Shown piece by piece: positions 1 through 7,048 of a stretch of DNA of 33,840 nt. This DNA comes from Clostridiales bacterium DTU070. GTDB lineage: Bacteria; Bacillota; Clostridia; DSM-8532. The stretch lies in NCBI GenBank assembly GCA_001513105.1, contig LFSH01000012.1, positions 1-33,840 on the forward strand, in the 5' to 3' direction. Numbering within the stretch: position 1 is the stretch's first letter; each line of letters opens with the position of its first letter. The notes below the pieces were generated by a model that was given only the letters and a program-made list of their open reading frames with translations, searched no databases and had not been told where the DNA came from. The translations under genes were made by a program, and so were the position numbers.

Positions 1-81
1 TTATGGGAGTCAGTCCAATAAATTTAAAACAATTTTGCCGACATTTATTGACTAACTGAACGATATTAACATTCGCCCTAA

Positions 82-177
82 GTTTTGAGCCTACCTATAA
101 GGAATTGAAACTTGGTGATCCTCTTTTATTAAATAAACTTTTGCTTTGTTTTGGGCCTACCTATAAGGAAGAGAAAA
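82..177 (+). CRISPR. Two-repeat CRISPR relic or mini-array
   Basis: A 30-nt CRISPR-type repeat at 82-111 starts GTTTTGAGCCTACC and ends GGAATTGAAAC, the typical 3' end of clostridial I-B/III repeats. A 36-nt spacer (112-147) follows, then a second repeat copy at 148-177 that starts GTTTTGGGCCTACC and diverges at its 3' end (GAAGAGAAAA). Divergence of the last repeat is usual at the leader-distal end. No further repeat is visible in the 81 nt to the left or in the DNA to the right. The repeat is unrelated in its 5' half to the array at 33187, so it would need another Cas6. It may be a relic, a minimal array, or a crRNA-like regulator. Confidence 0.8.
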
Positions 178-573
178 ACAAGCGGCGCACTTCCCTCTTA
201 TCATGCTGGTCTTACACCTGCCTGCATGAATATGAAACGATACATATTTTTCACCTGCTGGGAACTGCTATAAGAAAATGAGGCAATGCTGACGATTAAT
301 ATTTTATGATGACACCTAAGTTTGAGCTGTTTATAAGAGCTGTAAGGCTGGTAAACTCAGGTGTCTTTATTTGCCTTATAATTTTCGGCTGCCTGTGAAG
401 CCGGAATAATCTGAGCAAATAAAATGACTGACAGATTCCCATTCAGCAGTTTGGAATCCATTAAGTCTGAAGTCAGATAACTATGAAACATGTGAAATAT
501 GCCTGGCATAAATAAATTGACAAGGGCGGTAAGAGCTGATTACGCCGCCTGGCAGAATATTATTTATAGAAGG
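178..573. other. Long non-coding stretch with three hairpins
   Basis: No credible coding frame is seen here. Three inverted repeats are visible. The first is 311-323 with 353-365 (12 of 13 positions pair). The second is 425-435 with 466-475, stacked on an inner perfect 6-bp stem 434-439/453-458. The third is 525-532 with 540-549, a 5-bp GC stem plus 3 bp around a 2-nt bulge. The first is followed by a short T-rich run and could terminate an upstream gene. The series could also be a structured RNA. No known riboswitch class was recognised. Confidence 0.4.
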
Positions 574-602
574 TGCACAAAGAGGTAAGAACGTGGTATA
601 AT
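574..602 (+). promoter_or_regulatory. Sigma-A promoter of the SAM riboswitch transcript
   Basis: TGCACA at 574-579, a 17-nt spacer, then a perfect TATAAT at 597-602 preceded by TGG (extended -10). It lies about 20 nt upstream of the P1 stem of the riboswitch, the expected distance for its transcription start. Confidence 0.7.
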
Positions 603-622
603 ATACCTAAAATCTAATACTA

Positions 623-710
623 CTTATCAAGAGCAAGGGAGAGATTTGGCTCTGTGAACTTGCAGCAACCTGCCGTAGGCGGTAAGGTGCTAATGCCAAA
701 AGCGATAAGG
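623..710 (+). promoter_or_regulatory. SAM-I (S-box) riboswitch aptamer
   Basis: All core elements are present in order: CTTATCAAGAG at 623-633, the GGGAGA segment, TGTGAACTTGCAGCAACC, and GGTGCTAATGCC, closed by GATAAG at 704-709 pairing with CTTATC at 623-628 (P1). An antiterminator can form at 707-732, with AAGG and TAATG pairing to CATTA and CCTT. Its 5' arm uses the 3' strand of P1, so SAM binding should free the terminator at 728-759. The predicted behaviour is off when SAM is plentiful. Confidence 0.92.
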
Positions 711-727
711 ATTTAATGTGAAGCATT

Positions 728-759
728 ACCTTCCTGTCGCTGAGGCAGGAGGTTTTTTT
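728..759 (+). terminator. Riboswitch-controlled intrinsic terminator
   Basis: ACCTTCCTG (728-736) pairs with CAGGAGGT (746-753) with one bulged T, followed by a run of seven T. It sits between the SAM-I aptamer and the next gene and competes with the antiterminator at 707-732. Confidence 0.88.
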
Positions 760-803
760 ATTCTCTCCCGCACTCAAAATGAAATATGGAGAGGAGAATT
801 TGC

Positions 804-1130
804 ATGAACACACAAGGCTGGATAAGAGGTTTGATGGCTAAGAATATGGAGGACGATAAGTTTGTAAGGCATGTGGCTGATTGCCTGTCAATGGAGTTTG
901 AGCTGCCGGTGGAAGTAATTGAGGGATATACAATAAGGCTTGGGCAGTATGAAATTGCTGTTACAAAAGAAGAGGCTAAAAATTTGAAGAACAGCGGGGC
1001 ATACGAACTTGATAAGGTGCTTATGGAGAAACTGAAGGAAAAAGGATTCGGGTTTGACAACGAGAGAAGCCAATACGTGAGATATTGCTACAGTATATTT
1101 TACAAGGATTCTAAAGGCAGATTATATTAA
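804..1130 (+). CDS. Uncharacterised 108-aa protein under SAM-I control
   Basis: The product is a small soluble protein with no signal peptide or membrane segment that I can see, and I do not recognise its family. It is rich in charged residues and likely mixed alpha/beta, with a helical charged middle (EEAKNLK to MEKLKEK). It has two Cys (in VADCLS and VRYCYS) and no metal-binding pattern. The start is set at 804 because GGAGAGGAG (788-796) lies about 7 nt upstream; an in-frame ATG at 786 overlaps that site and is less likely. It is the only gene between the SAM riboswitch and the next promoter (1156-1185). It should therefore be made when SAM is low, which suggests a role near methionine, cysteine or SAM metabolism. 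That role is inferred only from the regulation. Confidence 0.8.
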   Translation: MNTQGWIRGLMAKNMEDDKFVRHVADCLSMEFELPVEVIEGYTIRLGQYEIAVTKEEAKNLKNSGAYELDKVLMEKLKEKGFGFDNERSQYVRYCYSIFYKDSKGRLY

Positions 1131-1155
1131 CATTGCGGCTAACGCTCCGCGGGCA

Positions 1156-1185
1156 TTGCAAAAGCAGTTTTCTGTCGGTTATAAT
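1156..1185 (+). promoter_or_regulatory. Promoter of the SLH-domain gene
   Basis: TTGCAA (1156-1161), an 18-nt spacer, and TATAAT (1180-1185). It gives a leader of about 65 nt before the start at 1258, so the SLH gene need not depend on the SAM riboswitch. Confidence 0.65.
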
Positions 1186-1257
1186 TAATACACAGGGAAT
1201 TTTTATCCGAAATTGGGATTAATTTTTTAATTGGTGTGGAATGGGGGTGTTGTGTTT

Positions 1258-3027
1258 ATGAAAAAAATCTGCTTTTTGCTCGCAGCGGCTTTGTTTTTAT
1301 CAGTCCCTGCATATGCGGTGCAGTTGGAAAATACCCATGCTGCATATTGCGTAGTTTATTCTGAAAACGTGAACAATGACCCGGAAGCCCAGGCTGAGAT
1401 GATTGTAAAACTCGGCCTGATGCATGGACCGGTTGATCCGAACCGGTTATATAAGAATATATACCGGTGTGATGCGGCAGTTCTAATTGTCCGTTTTCTG
1501 GGCGCCGAGGAACAGGTAAAAGAGAAGCGGTGGGAGCATCCGTTTACCGATGTCCCCGCGTGGGCTGACAGGTATGTGGGATGGCTGTATCAAAACGGTC
1601 TGACCAGGGGAGTAGGAGACGGCAGGTATGGCTCCTGGCAATACATAACCTATCGCCAGTTTGCCGCAATGTTAAGCCTTGCAATATCGGGAAACGATGA
1701 CTTTATAGCCTCCGGCATCGGAACTGAAGATGAACTGAATACGGCGGAGGCAAATAACTCATTTCTGCTTGCCGAAGCAATAGGATTGTTTGTACGCACC
1801 CTTTCATGCAAATATGAAAAGGGCGGAGAGGATTTAACTGTAGCACAGTACCTGGTGCAAAGCGGTGCCTTCACTACAGGGCAGCTTTGCTATGCAGCAT
1901 GGGGCGTGCTGCCGTCGGAGTATGAAAATGTCGTCGAAAACGAAAACACCAGGCTGTATCGTTTTGTTGCAGGCGTGCCCGTTGCCGGGTGCAGTGAACC
2001 GAATATAAACCCAGACCCGAATTCAGTAAAAAGCCATTTGGACTACCTGTACGCAAGCCGGGTGATTGATGATAAAATCGTACAGCTCTTCAGAATAGAT
2101 GCCAGAACAATGAATGTATTAATTTCCGGCCAGTTCGAAAGCACCACCTGCAAAGGCCTGGACTATCTTGGAACAGTCAACGGCGTTGATTATCTCATGG
2201 AGGAATTTGTGGATTACAGCGGTGACGGAGTGCTGCATCGCGGGGCATTATGGAAATATGACGGTGAACTTGCCGTGGCATTATCACAGTCGGAACTGTG
2301 GCAGGAGAATGAACCCTATGCCAATGAGCATGTTTTCATTGCAGCCGAGAACAGCCTCGCAATTACGGGGACAGGCAGGATTTTTGTTTTCCTTGAAGAC
2401 GGGCTGCATATCCATGATTGCGATACAGGATCAAAATTGCTTTACTTCGACGGGAAAACCATTATCCTGCAGAATACGGCCGAAGACGAAACCGTTATAT
2501 CATGCATGGATTCGGCAAGCGGCAGCCTGTACGACGAGTATAATGTGCCGAACTATGCCGGATACGTCGGAAGAACGATCAGCTTTGACGGATATAACAA
2601 GTTTTACGGCAGCGCAGGTTTGTATGTCCTTGATACAGAAACACAACGGTTAAGGCAGGTCACATCGCGCCCTGTGAGGGATGTGGCATATTTCATGATG
2701 GATTCAAGACCCGTTGTTTTAACTTATGAATATAACTCCGCAGGGGAAGAATACGCGGGAGACCGGGTTATCCAGGTTGATGACGACGGAACTGAAATCG
2801 TACTGCTTGACAATAATCCTCCGCACGGGATTTGTTTTTCCAGGTTCGAAAGCAGCTTAAGTTCATATGTTATTTTAAGCAGTGATGTGGAGGATTTCAC
2901 GATATATTACCTTCTTGGGCGGGATGGATCACTCCAGGTAATTGATGATCGCAACGAGGATACACCCGAAAACAGGAGAGAGTATATTGAAAAAGAGAAA
3001 GCACGCCTTGAATCCCTTGGATATTAG
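1258..3027 (+). CDS. Exported S-layer homology (SLH) domain protein
   Basis: 589 aa. The N-terminus has a classical signal peptide (MKKICFLLAAALFLSVPAYA, then VQ), with cleavage expected after about residue 20. Residues of about 45-140 contain an SLH region: the ITYRQFAAML-like and YRCDAAVLIVRFLG helices surround the FTDVP-W-Y-LYQNGLTRGVGDGRYG core typical of SLH repeats, which bind secondary cell-wall polymer. A second, weaker SLH-like stretch follows to about residue 200. The remaining 380 residues are beta-rich with repeated short strands (LYASRVIDDK, YVLDTETQRL) and could be a propeller-like domain, but I do not recognise a family. The start is placed at 1258, after GGGGGTG; an upstream in-frame TTG or GTG would spoil the signal peptide. 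The gene is single, bounded by a promoter at 1156 and a terminator at 3077. It probably acts on the cell surface. Confidence 0.85.
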   Translation: MKKICFLLAAALFLSVPAYAVQLENTHAAYCVVYSENVNNDPEAQAEMIVKLGLMHGPVDPNRLYKNIYRCDAAVLIVRFLGAEEQVKEKRWEHPFTDVPAWADRYVGWLYQNGLTRGVGDGRYGSWQYITYRQFAAMLSLAISGNDDFIASGIGTEDELNTAEANNSFLLAEAIGLFVRTLSCKYEKGGEDLTVAQYLVQSGAFTTGQLCYAAWGVLPSEYENVVENENTRLYRFVAGVPVAGCSEPNINPDPNSVKSHLDYLYASRVIDDKIVQLFRIDARTMNVLISGQFESTTCKGLDYLGTVNGVDYLMEEFVDYSGDGVLHRGALWKYDGELAVALSQSELWQENEPYANEHVFIAAENSLAITGTGRIFVFLEDGLHIHDCDTGSKLLYFDGKTIILQNTAEDETVISCMDSASGSLYDEYNVPNYAGYVGRTISFDGYNKFYGSAGLYVLDTETQRLRQVTSRPVRDVAYFMMDSRPVVLTYEYNSAGEEYAGDRVIQVDDDGTEIVLLDNNPPHGICFSRFESSLSSYVILSSDVEDFTIYYLLGRDGSLQVIDDRNEDTPENRREYIEKEKARLESLGY

Positions 3028-3076
3028 TGCGGTGAATGCACCGAATAACTGAAAAGGTACCCTCATACTGAAGTAT

Positions 3077-3109
3077 AATTTTCCGGTTCGGCCGGAAAAT
3101 TTTTTTTTT
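3077..3109 (+). terminator. Intrinsic terminator after the SLH gene
   Basis: AATTTTCCGG (3077-3086) pairs with CCGGAAAATT (3092-3101) around a TTCGG loop and runs into nine T. The region 3110-3264 beyond it holds no gene that I can support. Confidence 0.92.
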
Positions 3110-3264
3110 GCGTTTAGTGCTCTGATTTTCCCAGGAACGAAGAAACAGGCTCCCTCCAGGAATGTAATTATGAAGCATGGAATTTTGCACAAAAAAATCT
3201 GGCCAATTTACGAAAAGATTGTATAAAAACAGGGCAAAATAATAGTGATAAATTTTTAACAATG

Positions 3265-3304
3265 TGGTAATATAAAAGTGTAACACAATGTTAATTATTT
3301 AACA
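3265..3304 (+). promoter_or_regulatory. Extended -10 promoter and palindromic operator candidate
   Basis: TGG followed by TAATAT (3268-3273) is an extended -10 box with no convincing -35. Downstream, TGTTAA (3289-3294) and TTAACA (3299-3304) form a perfect inverted repeat with a 4-nt centre. It sits where a repressor would cover the transcription start of the SDR gene. The binding protein is unknown. Confidence 0.45.
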
Positions 3305-3327
3305 AAGTTTTATATGGGGGGCATACC

Positions 3328-4101
3328 ATGGAAAATAGGAATATATTTGATTTAACAGGAAGAGTGGCAGTAATAACAGGTGCATCGTCCGGGCTTGGCG
3401 CACAAATGGCAAAGGCTTTTGCAAGGCAGGGTGCTGACGTGGTTATAATGGCAAGACGCCTTGAAAGACTTGAAAAACTTGCTGAAGAAATAAGGGAAAT
3501 GGGCGTAAGATGCCTGCCGGTCCGCTGCGACGTTACGGATACCGAAGCTGTTAAAAAGGCCGCTGAAACGGTAGAAAAGGAATTCGGCAGGGCAGATATA
3601 CTTGTGAACAATGCCGGAAGCGGTAGCGTAGGTCCTTTAGAAGAAACCACCGACGAACTGTGGGCCGGTGTTGTGGAGCTTGATCTGAACAGTGTGTTCA
3701 AGGTTACCCGTGAGTTCGGGAAATTAATGATAAAGAACAAGTATGGACGCATAATAAACATTTCGTCAATGTACGGACTTGTTGGAAACACTGCTCTTCC
3801 AAGCGCAGCATATCATGCGGCGAAGGGCGGGGTTGTCAATTTTACCAGGGCTCTTGCTGCTGAGTGGGCGAAGTACGGGATTAACGTCAACTGCATCTGC
3901 CCGGGATATTTCGCAACAGAGTTGACCGCTGATACTCTCAACACCGAGTCTTTTACGAACTACATGAAAGCCACGGTGCCGCTGGGACGTTACGGAAAAG
4001 AAGGGGAACTGGATTCCACCGCAATATATCTTGCATCCGATGCATCAAGCTATGTAACCGGGGTTGTCATCCCCGTTGACGGCGGGTATACCTGCGTATA
4101 A
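3328..4101 (+). CDS. Short-chain dehydrogenase/reductase (SDR)
   Basis: 257 aa, the usual length of classical SDRs. It is an NAD(P)-dependent oxidoreductase with a single Rossmann domain. Visible motifs are TGASSGLG (residues 17-24, cofactor loop), NNAG (94-97), the catalytic Ser in NISSMYG (about 146-147), and Tyr162/Lys166 in YHAAK. The ICPGYFATELT stretch after the active site resembles gluconate 5-dehydrogenase and 3-oxoacyl-ACP reductase relatives. An Arg pair after the second strand (ARRLERL) suggests NADP. The substrate cannot be decided from sequence. The start follows ATGGGGGG at about 3313-3319. The gene is monocistronic, with its own promoter and a terminator shared with the convergent polymerase gene. 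Confidence 0.88.
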   Translation: MENRNIFDLTGRVAVITGASSGLGAQMAKAFARQGADVVIMARRLERLEKLAEEIREMGVRCLPVRCDVTDTEAVKKAAETVEKEFGRADILVNNAGSGSVGPLEETTDELWAGVVELDLNSVFKVTREFGKLMIKNKYGRIINISSMYGLVGNTALPSAAYHAAKGGVVNFTRALAAEWAKYGINVNCICPGYFATELTADTLNTESFTNYMKATVPLGRYGKEGELDSTAIYLASDASSYVTGVVIPVDGGYTCV

Positions 4102-4106
4102 AACAA

Positions 4107-4135
4107 ATAGTATAAGGTTTTTGGCTTTATACTAT
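4107..4135. other. AT-rich hairpin after the SDR gene
   Basis: ATAGTATAA (4107-4115) pairs perfectly with TTATACTAT (4127-4135) around an 11-nt loop. There is no T tail, so it is more likely an mRNA 3'-end stabiliser or chance than a terminator. Confidence 0.4.
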
Positions 4136-4169
4136 ATCATGTTTATAAATTTCCGCTTTTACCAAAGGC

Positions 4170-4197
4170 AAAAAGCTCACCGTAAGGTGGGCTTTTT
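4170..4197. terminator. Bidirectional terminator between SDR and dinB
   Basis: AAAAAGCTCACC (4170-4181) pairs with GGTGGGCTTTTT (4186-4197) with one G-U pair around a GTAA loop. The A and T flanks give a T tract on either strand, so it can end both the SDR transcript and the convergent polymerase transcript. Confidence 0.9.
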
Positions 4198-4208
4198 GCT
4201 TGGATTTT

Positions 4209-5453
4209 TTACAGGAGGGCGGACATCATCTTGAAGTCCTCGGTGACTCCCCCGGTGATTGGAGCCAGGCCCGAATTGATAAAAACAGATCTGACCACCG
4301 ACTTCGGCCCGTATTTCATCCGTATTTCGTCAATGGACTGGTTCAAACGTTTTCTTCTCTCGTTTGGAACATCAAACACCGATATCTGAAGCAGATCATT
4401 CGGAACCAGCTCCGAAACGTGAACACCCATTCCGCGCAGTGTTTCTCCCGTCCACATTTCCTCCATCAGTTGCAAAGCAAGGCGGAATATTTGATATGTG
4501 TCATCGGTGGCGCCGATATATTTCCTTTGGTGGGATCTGCCCTTCAGGTCGGTATTCCTGAGATATACAGAAACCAGTTTTGCACAGTAGCCGGCCTGGC
4601 GCAGCCTCATGCCGACCATTTCACACAGCGACAAAAGCACTTTCCTGGCTTCATCCATTGAATCAACATCAAAGGGGATTGTGGTTGAATTTCCGATGCC
4701 CTTGATCGGCGGGCGGGCATCCTCGGAAACCGGACTGCTTTCTATGCCGTTGGCATAGTCCCGGATCAGCTTGCCCCAGCTTTTGAGATGATACGTCAGT
4801 AAATCAGGGTTTGCCCGCGCCAAATCCCCGATTGTGAAAATATTAAGGCGGTACAGCTTCGGTGCGGTGGCAGGACCTACCATAAAAAGCTCGCGAACGG
4901 GCAGCGGCCACATTTTTTCCCTTATTTCGCAGGGGAACAGGGTATGGACCATATCGGGCTTTTTCAATTCACTGGCCATTTTGGCCAGAAGTTTGTTGGT
5001 GGATATGCCCACGTTAACGGTGAACCCCAGTTCCTTCTTTATCCTGTCTTTCAGCTTATGGGCCGCCTCCACGGGATCGCCGTGGACGTGCTCCATGCCC
5101 GTATAATCAAGGAAGGCCTCGTCAATACTGTATACCTGTATATTTGGCGAGAAATCACGCATGATGTTTATCATCGCGTTATGGCACATCATGTAGAGCT
5201 CGTATCGAACGGGAACCACGGTCAGGTTGGGGCATTTTTTTCGGGCAGTATACAGGGCTTCACCGGTTTTTATCGAATATTTTTTTGCAGGAATGCTCCT
5301 GGCCAGTACAATACCATGACGGCTCTGCTCGTCCCCGCCGACAACCGACGGTATGTCACGCAGGTCGACAGTATCGCCCCTTTGAAGGCGATACGCAGCT
5401 TCCCAGCTTAAATAAGCGCTGTTGGCGTCAACATGCATTATAATTCTGTCCAT
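4209..5453 (-). CDS. dinB: Y-family DNA polymerase (Pol IV/DinB type)
   Basis: 414 aa, typical for Y-family translesion polymerases. It copies past DNA lesions with low fidelity. The first catalytic Asp is Asp9 in HVDANSAY, and the second acidic pair is Asp111-Glu112 in YSIDEAFLDYTG. The helix-hairpin-helix 'thumb' part follows (RELFMVGPATAPKLYRLNIFTIGDLA), then the little-finger domain (KGIGNSTTIPFDVDS onwards). HVDANSAYLSWEA differs from the usual FASVE steric-gate region and is of a form common in clostridial paralogues. No beta-clamp peptide was identified with confidence at the C-terminus. A GGGGGG site lies upstream of the ATG. A perfect LexA box lies inside its promoter, so it should be SOS-induced. 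The gene is single and convergent with the SDR gene. Confidence 0.93.
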   Translation of the reverse strand: MDRIIMHVDANSAYLSWEAAYRLQRGDTVDLRDIPSVVGGDEQSRHGIVLARSIPAKKYSIKTGEALYTARKKCPNLTVVPVRYELYMMCHNAMINIMRDFSPNIQVYSIDEAFLDYTGMEHVHGDPVEAAHKLKDRIKKELGFTVNVGISTNKLLAKMASELKKPDMVHTLFPCEIREKMWPLPVRELFMVGPATAPKLYRLNIFTIGDLARANPDLLTYHLKSWGKLIRDYANGIESSPVSEDARPPIKGIGNSTTIPFDVDSMDEARKVLLSLCEMVGMRLRQAGYCAKLVSVYLRNTDLKGRSHQRKYIGATDDTYQIFRLALQLMEEMWTGETLRGMGVHVSELVPNDLLQISVFDVPNERRKRLNQSIDEIRMKYGPKSVVRSVFINSGLAPITGGVTEDFKMMSALL

Positions 5454-5475
5454 GTTACACTACCCCCCAAGTCTT

Positions 5476-5505
5476 ATTTTAAAACAGAACATATGTTCTT
5501 GTAAA
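5476..5505 (-). promoter_or_regulatory. dinB promoter with embedded LexA (SOS) box
   Basis: On the minus strand TTTACA (5500-5505) and TAAAAT (5476-5481) are separated by 18 nt. The spacer holds GAACATATGTTC (5487-5498), a perfect palindrome that fits the Gram-positive LexA/DinR consensus GAAC-N4-GTTC. It extends to 14 bp as AGAACATATGTTCT. LexA bound here would block RNA polymerase directly. Confidence 0.9.
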
Positions 5506-5668
5506 TATTATTATATGGAAAAAAAGATACTTCTATTCCAGTCCGGCCGGCAGAACACAACCCGGGCCGGAGCGCCGTGCGGCGGGAAAAGTCGCGTAAG
5601 GCTTGAAATATGTTGAAACGGTATTATATAATTACATAAAACATTTTGCCTGACTGTTTTATAAATTA

Positions 5669-5677
5669 TGGTATAAT
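5669..5677 (+). promoter_or_regulatory. Extended -10 promoter of trpS
   Basis: TGG directly precedes a perfect TATAAT (5672-5677), about 40 nt before the trpS start; the -35 is weak. The leader is too short for a T-box, so T-box control of trpS looks unlikely. Confidence 0.6.
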
Positions 5678-5717
5678 TATTAAGGCTGATTTGAATGATT
5701 ATGGAGGCATGAATATA

Positions 5718-6803
5718 ATGAAAAAAGTGATTTTAACCGGCGACAGGCCAACCGGAAGACTGCATCTTGGTCATTATGTAGGCTCACTGAGACAGAGAAT
5801 TGAGCTGCAGAATTCCGGGGAATATGATGAAATCTATATTATGATAGCTGACGCCCAGGCTCTTACCGATAATATGGAAAACCCCGAAAAGGTACGCCAG
5901 AATATCGTGGAAGTGGCGCTGGATTACCTGTCATGCGGGCTGGACCCGGAAAAGTCAACTATTCATATTCAGTCACAGATACCCGAGCTGTTTGAGCTGA
6001 CGGCATACTACATGAACCTTGTCACGGTTTCAAGGCTTCAGCGGAATCCAACGGTTAAGGCCGAAATCCAGTTGAGAAATTTTGAGGCAAGCATTCCTGT
6101 CGGTTTTCTGGCATATCCCATCAGCCAGGCTGCGGACATAACCGCTTTCAAAGCCACAACCGTGCCTGTCGGTGAGGACCAGCAGCCAATGCTGGAGCAG
6201 ACAAGGGAAATTGTAAGGAAGTTCAATTCAATATACGGCGAGACGCTGATCGAGCCTGAAACCCTGCTTCCCGACAACAAGGCCTGCCTGAGGTTGCCGG
6301 GCATCGACGGCAAGGCGAAAATGAGCAAGTCGCTGGGCAACTGTATTTACCTGTCTGATTCCGAAGAGGAAGTAAGGAAAAAGGTTATGAGCATGTTCAC
6401 AGATCCGAATCACCTGAGGGTGTCGGACCCCGGCCAGGTTGAAGGGAACCCGGTGTTTATCTACCTTGACGCTTTTTGCCGGGACGAGCAGTTTGAAAGA
6501 TACCTTCCCGAGTACAAGAACCTTGACGAGATGAAGGCGCATTACAGGAGGGGCGGCCTTGGCGATGTAAAGGTCAAGAAATTCCTGAATGCCGTTCTGC
6601 AGGAGGAACTCGAGCCAATACGGAAAAAAAGAAGGGAATTTGAAAAAGACATACCGTATGTTTATGAAATCCTGAGAAAAGGAACCGAGAAAGCCAGGGA
6701 AGTTGCGGCATCCACTCTTGCCGACGTAAAAAGGGCAATGAAAATAAATTATTTTGAAGATGCAGAGCTTATTAATGAACATATAAGGAAATTTTCAAAA
6801 TAG
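5718..6803 (+). CDS. trpS: Tryptophanyl-tRNA synthetase
   Basis: 361 aa. This class Ic enzyme charges tRNA-Trp with tryptophan in the cytoplasm. The N-terminus reads [21 protein letters not shown], with the HIGH-type motif HLGH at residues 16-19. The KMSKS loop is residues 201-205 in [11 protein letters not shown]. The YPISQAADI and [11 protein letters not shown] segments of the Trp and ATP pocket are present. It is slightly longer than the roughly 330-aa bacterial type, with a helical C-terminal anticodon-binding part. The start at 5718 is preferred because GGAGG (5703-5707) is 10 nt upstream; an ATG at 5709 lies only 1 nt from that site. The GDRPTG form may indicate the second TrpRS subgroup (indolmycin-resistant type), but this is a guess from memory. 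Confidence 0.93.
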   Translation: MKKVILTGDRPTGRLHLGHYVGSLRQRIELQNSGEYDEIYIMIADAQALTDNMENPEKVRQNIVEVALDYLSCGLDPEKSTIHIQSQIPELFELTAYYMNLVTVSRLQRNPTVKAEIQLRNFEASIPVGFLAYPISQAADITAFKATTVPVGEDQQPMLEQTREIVRKFNSIYGETLIEPETLLPDNKACLRLPGIDGKAKMSKSLGNCIYLSDSEEEVRKKVMSMFTDPNHLRVSDPGQVEGNPVFIYLDAFCRDEQFERYLPEYKNLDEMKAHYRRGGLGDVKVKKFLNAVLQEELEPIRKKRREFEKDIPYVYEILRKGTEKAREVAASTLADVKRAMKINYFEDAELINEHIRKFSK

Positions 6804-6947
6804 CGCGTATCTTCAGGATAAAGAGGCCAGGATTATTTTCATATATGTTTGTTAAAAATCTGACATATGATAAGTCCGCGTGCCTCCGGAAAACGGACAG
6901 ATTACGGGAAAGGCACATGAATAAAGCGAAATGAGCATTATGTACTA

Positions 6948-6976
6948 TTGATTAACCGTGATAATTATCCTATAAT
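6948..6976 (+). promoter_or_regulatory. Promoter of the acyl-CoA synthetase gene
   Basis: TTGATT (6948-6953), exactly 17 nt, then TATAAT (6971-6976). The leader of about 65 nt contains GTACTT (6977-6982) and AAGTAC, which can form a small hairpin of unclear meaning. Confidence 0.8.
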
Positions 6977-7048
6977 GTACTTATCCTGCAGTTCTGAAGT
7001 ACGGTAGGAAAGCAAATCATATAACGGGTAGAACGGGAGGATGGTAGA

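Noticed and set aside
318-347. Similarity of GTTTGAGC...TTATAAG to the repeat at 82-111
   Set aside because: Only about 17 of 29 positions agree and the sequence is better explained as the loop side of the hairpin 311-365; spacing from 148-177 does not fit an array.
607-813. Minus-strand frame of 68 codons across the riboswitch
   Set aside because: It overlaps a well-defined SAM-I aptamer and terminator and has no promoter or ribosome site.
5520-5717. Possible T-box leader for trpS
   Set aside because: No T-box sequence or terminator is found, and the extended -10 promoter at 5669-5677 leaves a leader of only about 35 nt.
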